Assembly (NCBI GenBank): GCA_936440205.1
Contig: OW387147.1
Location: 25,631,629-25,695,628 of the forward strand
Length of the DNA stretch: 64,000 nt
Origin: Lepidonotus clava
Taxonomy: Eukaryota > Annelida > Polychaeta > Phyllodocida > Polynoidae
Direction of reading: 5' to 3'
Positions 61,801 through 64,000 of the stretch are shown here, piece after piece; within the stretch, counting starts at the first letter, position 1; each line of letters opens with the position of its first letter. The notes under the pieces are model-generated. The model was given only the letters and a program-made list of their open reading frames with translations, made no database searches and was not told the DNA's origin. The position numbers were made by a program, and so were the translations under genes.

Positions 61801-64000
61801 TTCTACTTCTAATCTTCATATTAGCTATTTTAGAAGTTTCCATGGAAACAGATGTGAATCTTTACACATACCTTTCAACATTTAGAATTATCTATATGAA
61901 AGAGATAGAATTAGATGCGTGATAAATACTTTGCCCATTTACCCATAAAATCAAATTTTTGGATAATTGCAGATCACTCAGAATTCAGGGAAAGAGGAGA
62001 CCACATAAAAATTAGTTTATTTTTCATTCTTTTCAGGTTTACCTGCCAGACAGCAACAGATACTATTACACCAAACCAGACCTTGGAATAGTAAACTATG
62101 CTATAGGACGGATTGAGCTGACTTTCAGCTCAGCTACTTTCCAGCCTGTGATAAAAGACTTTATGGCAGAGTTTTGTGAAGAAGTTACTACTACAGCAAT
62201 TACTACAACTGTTTCGGGAGTCCAGACAACTGCATCTCCCACAGGCACTACAACCACAGCAGGTGTAGGAGGAACTACAACAACATCAGGAATTGGTGGA
62301 ACAACAACGACATCCGGTGTAAGTGGAACAACTACCACATCAGGTGTATCAGGCACAACCACTACATCAGGTGTTTCAGGCACAACCACAACATCAGGTG
62401 TGAGTGGAACAACCGCAACATCAGGTGTATCAGGCACAACCACAACACCAACTGTATCAGGTACAACCACCACATCAGGTGTATCAGGCACAACAACAAC
62501 AACACAATCAAGTGTATCAGGCACAACCACAACCCCAATTGTTGGAGGAACAACTACTACATCTAGCCATTTTACAACTGGGACAGCTGTGACCACAACA
62601 AGTAGGTCCTTAATTATATGAATATAGAGTTACATACCCAGATTGCTGATATTAATCAAGTGAATTGATTTCTCATAGTGGTGGACTACATTTGAAGGAT
62701 AAATAGTGAATAAAATTATTGGTTGACACCTCACATAATTACTTAGTTTAACTTGACTTGCTTTTTTTGAAGGTGTCTCAATTGTGTTTCTTCACTGATC
62801 TAAAAGACTTGTTATAATAAATCAATTATATATACTACTTTAGACCTGTTTGGGAACCTAAGTATAAAGAAACTATCGATAATTCTATTAAGTCATGGTT
62901 AAGGTCTACAGAAATGATATATTTTTTTCAGCTCCATGTGCAATCATGCTTCTGAACAGCGCCAACCCATATGGCTTCACTGTGACTAGTGAAACAGGAC
63001 AAGATGCTTCTGACATCCTGAGTGGTTCAGGTTCTACTTATAGCCCAGTAGTAGACAGCACAAACAAGGCTAAGATTATCCTTACAACCACCATCCCAGG
63101 TGGTGCCAAGAATCTGCTGGACTTCAGTTTTATGGCTAAAGGTGGTGTAACAATCACAATGGAGATCTATGGTGCTAATGGATTCAAGTATTTCTGGAAT
63201 CAGGTATGTATAATTTTTTTTCAATTTTAGAGAGACGAAAATTAGTTGGAGTGGTCATAAGCTCTTGTGTTTTTTTTTTTTAACTATTTGTACATTGATG
63301 AAACTATTTTGACCCATAAACAAATGCATTAGTTTAATATTAGCTTTCTTTAACATAAGTATTTCTTTTCCTATGTGATACTTTACCATGATAAATACAA
63401 TTTAATTTGTTGTGTGGGAGTGGTGTTTTTAAAGGACAAAGTATAGGTTTCCATAAGATTTGTTCAGTTTGTTCTGATTTGTTGGCATATGATTATCTAA
63501 TCAATCATTATTCACTATTGTAATGATGAACACAATAAAAAGAACACATGGTATCTTATATTTTGGGTTATTTTTCTTTAGCTTGTGGTATCAGTTGGAT
63601 AAAGCTCAATTATTTTTTTCAGGTTTACCTGCCAGACAGCAACAGATACTATTACACTAAGCCAGATCTGGGAACAATAAACTATGCTGTAGGAAGGATT
63701 GAACTGACTCTCAGCTCAGTGACTTTCCAGCCTGTGCTGAAGGACTTTTTGGCAGAGTTTTGTGAGGAATATAGTACCACAGCAATTACAACCACTGTAT
63801 CAGGAGAGATGACAACAGCATCTCCCTCAGGCACAACAACCACACCAGGTGTAGGAGGAACTACAACTACATCAGGTGTATCTGGCACAACCACAACGTC
63901 AGGTGTATCTGGCACAACCACAACATCAGGTGTTTCAGGCACAACCACAACATCAGGTGTTTCAGGCACAACCACAACATCAGGTGTATCAGGCACAACC
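37801..64000 (+). CDS. Large secreted modular vWD/C8/TIL/LDLa mucin-like protein (3' end outside the window)
   Basis: At least 43 exons, from ATG 37801 to beyond 64000. I placed 42 consecutive GT-AG introns, and all keep one frame over 8,229 coding nt (2,743 aa so far). Residues 1-25 are a signal peptide (hydrophobic core [13 protein letters not shown], likely cut after VSA). Then come an EMI-like Cys region, one EGF, a TB-like domain, three vWD-C8-TIL assemblies, four LDLa repeats, and alternating Thr-rich linkers with a two-Cys module. The start has a good context (ACCATGG). This is an extracellular, disulfide-rich, probably O-glycosylated protein of the gel-forming mucin/SCO-spondin/zonadhesin type; the exact domain order matches no single vertebrate gene I know. 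A role in mucus, cuticle or adhesion is inference. Confidence 0.9.
40841..41348. other. Introns 1-42 of the secreted gene, general
   Basis: This is intron 5, given as a representative. Introns of this gene run from about 170 to 1,080 bp and are AT-rich, with short homopolymers (G run near 40919-40927; C runs near 47129-47142 and 48092-48101). Apart from the repeats listed separately, I see no RNA gene or nested gene in them. Confidence 0.4.
41349..44750 (+). CDS. Exons 6-11: first vWD-C8-TIL assembly
   Basis: Exons 41349-41533, 41951-42071, 42367-42531, 43195-43394, 43926-44109 and 44510-44750. vWD1 starts at [19 protein letters not shown] (about residue 238) and runs to [11 protein letters not shown] and FGNSWAL (about 410). 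The C8 domain (about 420-505) has the expected eight Cys, including [14 protein letters not shown] (about 508-562) begins [18 protein letters not shown]. The first domain lacks the GDPH start found in many vWD domains. TIL is followed by a VWC-like stretch that continues into exon 12. Confidence 0.87.
42903..43123. mobile_element. hAT-like MITE in intron 8 with CACGT direct repeats
   Basis: The left end CAGGGGTTTTCCTTAA and the right end (reverse complement) CAGGGTTTGACCTTAG form imperfect inverted repeats around 221 bp. CACGT occurs directly on both sides (42898-42902 and 43124-43128), a likely 5-bp target duplication. The interior repeats GGGCTAG and CTAGT words. No coding sequence. Confidence 0.65.
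44731..44960 (+). repeat. Tandem repeat made from the exon 11 end and its splice donor
   Basis: Four units of about 55-62 bp, each like GATCAGCTGTAACACCTGG, then TAGCTGTGATATATGATAT. The first overlaps the last coding bases of exon 11 and the true donor (44750/44751). Later units carry donor-like CCTG|GTGGGT, CTG|GTATGT and GTG|GTAGGC, so this is an array of copied 5' splice sites in intron 11. Confidence 0.85.
45168..48413 (+). CDS. Exons 12-17: second vWD-C8-TIL assembly
   Basis: Exons 45168-45309, 45815-46144, 46585-46752, 47228-47471, 47816-47910 and 48253-48413. The VWC-like end [10 protein letters not shown] leads into vWD2 ([27 protein letters not shown], from about residue 603), ending at GLCGNMDGS and [10 protein letters not shown]. 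The C8 domain covers about 805-880 ([13 protein letters not shown] through [13 protein letters not shown]). TIL in exons 16-17 reads [13 protein letters not shown] through [16 protein letters not shown]. Cys spacing is complete as far as I can judge. Confidence 0.87.
49070..54349 (+). CDS. Exons 18-26: extra TIL and third vWD-C8-TIL assembly
   Basis: Exons 49070-49271, 49643-49734, 50220-50478, 50910-51054, 51847-52058, 52567-52700, 53101-53210, 53686-53835 and 54256-54349. Exons 18-19 hold a second TIL plus VWC-like end ([27 protein letters not shown]). vWD3 starts [17 protein letters not shown] (about residue 1083) and ends at [15 protein letters not shown]. Its GDPH is the motif known to undergo Asp-Pro self-cleavage in some mucins. 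C8 is at about 1270-1350, followed by TIL ([18 protein letters not shown]) and [13 protein letters not shown]. Confidence 0.87.
51621..51835. repeat. Minisatellite in intron 21
   Basis: Degenerate units of about 33-36 bp around ATTCAACCCACATTGTC then TGTAGAAC, five or six copies, ending 12 bp before exon 22. Confidence 0.8.
52265..52930. repeat. Two diverged copies of a dispersed repeat in introns 22 and 23
   Basis: 52272-52350 and 52861-52945 share the order TATATATCAT-AGAAAG, then GTTCTCTTTCAAA-GATATG, then a GGGTC word. They flank exon 23. They look like fragments of one dispersed element family; no ends were identified. Confidence 0.55.
54797..56538 (+). CDS. Exons 27-30: four LDL-receptor class A repeats
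   Basis: Exons 54797-54972, 55399-55515, 55971-56099 and 56422-56538, all with phase-1 introns apart from the phase-2 start of exon 27. Each repeat has six Cys and the acidic Ca-binding end: [50 protein letters not shown] and [16 protein letters not shown]. Exon 27 also completes the preceding VWC-like stretch ([13 protein letters not shown]). LDLa repeats bind Ca and often mediate ligand binding or cell-surface contact. Confidence 0.93.
57006..57752 (+). CDS. Exons 31-32: repeated two-Cys module, copy 1
   Basis: Exons 57006-57271 and 57584-57752. About 145 aa from [10 protein letters not shown] to VLKACFEL, beta-rich in pattern, with one Cys near the start and one near the end. The internal intron is phase 0; the outer introns are phase 1. 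I do not recognise a named domain. The same layout recurs in exons 34-35, 37-38, 40-41 and 42-43. Codons here are GC-ending. Confidence 0.8.
58105..58209 (+). CDS. Exon 33: poly-Thr linker
   Basis: A 35-aa phase 1-1 exon, almost all Thr (ACA/ACC/ACT codons), ending in TTTS. It is a typical O-glycosylation (mucin PTS) linker between copies 1 and 2 of the two-Cys module. The DNA is an ACA/ACC microsatellite. Donor T|GTGAGC at 58209/58210. Confidence 0.75.
58608..59386 (+). CDS. Exons 34-35: two-Cys module, copy 2
   Basis: Exons 58608-58879 and 59221-59386. Starts [13 protein letters not shown] and ends [12 protein letters not shown]. Shares with the other copies the first-exon length (272 nt), the phase-0 internal intron, a D-I-L/A-V-SG-S-like early segment and a VVNAKTVRL-like strand. 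Conservation with copy 3 is visible ([12 protein letters not shown] versus [12 protein letters not shown]). Confidence 0.8.
59780..59908 (+). CDS. Exon 36: Thr/Ser-rich linker
   Basis: A 43-aa phase 1-1 exon of Thr, Ser, Pro and Asn ([11 protein letters not shown], then [13 protein letters not shown]), another mucin-type linker between module copies. Confidence 0.78.
   Translation, partial: FPLQQRLQHHLLLQQMRLCRQQRQHLQLLQMSLQQQLVIQRH
60075..60687 (+). CDS. Exons 37-38: two-Cys module, copy 3
   Basis: Exons 60075-60346 and 60525-60687. Runs from [17 protein letters not shown] to [10 protein letters not shown]. Same exon lengths and phases as copy 2. The Cys near each end is conserved, suggesting a disulfide that joins the module's termini (inference). 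Confidence 0.8.
60805..61170 (+). CDS. Exon 39: mucin tandem repeat linker
   Basis: A 122-aa phase 1-1 exon made mostly of a 9-aa unit SGTTTTSGV (27-bp DNA repeat), about seven copies, flanked by related Thr-rich sequence. It should be heavily O-glycosylated. Copy number is likely variable. Minus-strand frames across it (Val/Pro-rich) are by-products. Confidence 0.85.
61485..62601 (+). CDS. Exons 40-41: two-Cys module copy 4 fused to a mucin repeat
   Basis: Exons 61485-61756 and 62037-62601. The module runs from [14 protein letters not shown] to FMAEFCEEV; exon 41 then continues without an intron into [11 protein letters not shown] and about a dozen SGTTTTSGV-type units. In copies 1-3 the module end and the Thr linker are on separate exons, so an intron was lost or the linker grew from the exon end here. 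Third codon positions are far more A/T than in exons 1-38. Confidence 0.85.
62932..64000 (+). CDS. Exons 42-43 (cut by the window end): two-Cys module copy 5 and mucin repeat
   Basis: Exons 62932-63203 and 63623 to beyond 64000. A near-identical duplicate of exons 40-41: same 272-nt first exon, same splice sites, same order into the SGTTTTSGV repeat. It differs by scattered substitutions (NSVNPYGF versus [15 protein letters not shown] versus IYGANGF). The frame is open to the last base. More copies may follow. Confidence 0.87.

Noticed and set aside
1-64000. CRISPR arrays, rRNA, or prokaryotic operon features
   Set aside because: None seen; the intron-rich gene structure is eukaryotic.

Overview
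The window looks like animal nuclear DNA, probably from a marine invertebrate. Genes are split by many GT-AG introns, exons are GC-rich in AT-rich surroundings, and the proteins are bilaterian types: a VAT1 oxidoreductase and a mosaic extracellular protein with EMI, EGF, vWD, C8, TIL and LDLa domains. I cannot fix the phylum; lophotrochozoan, ambulacrarian or cephalochordate would all fit.

Layout. 1-2.5 kb is repeat-rich: a GC-richer minisatellite, then a region with about eleven copies, in both orientations, of a motif ending in GGTCGTATCTG. 3.6-23.75 kb holds a complete seven-exon VAT1 gene (+ strand, 450 aa). Its long introns carry a 5'-truncated LINE, a tRNA-derived SINE, two small inverted-repeat elements and a CpG-richer segment that could be an internal promoter. 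About 26.9-31.4 kb is a 4.5-kb DNA transposon with 35-bp terminal inverted repeats (33 of 35 match). Inside it, on the minus strand, is an intact three-exon gene for a 773-aa protein that I recognise as the uncharacterised metazoan 'DUF7869-like' type. It has a plausible D...DNC-GQNKN...D transposase-like core and a long Gly-Arg tail. 31.4-37.8 kb is repeat and low-complexity DNA, including a second copy of an element first seen at 5.4 kb. From 37.8 kb to the window end runs a large secreted modular gene (+ strand, at least 43 exons, at least 2743 aa, 3' end outside the window).

The secreted protein reads: signal peptide, EMI-like, EGF, TB-like, three vWD-C8-TIL assemblies, four LDLa repeats, then alternating Thr/Ser-rich mucin linkers and a roughly 145-aa two-exon module of unknown type that starts and ends with Cys. 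The last two modules are near-identical tandem duplicates. All 42 splice junctions I placed keep one reading frame. The overall picture is an apical-matrix, mucus-type or adhesive protein.

The strongest candidate for something undescribed is the 26.9-31.4 kb transposon: it ties an uncharacterised gene family to clear inverted-repeat ends. Second is the repeated two-Cys module of the mucin-like gene. All boundaries were read by eye; no similarity search or splice predictor was run.
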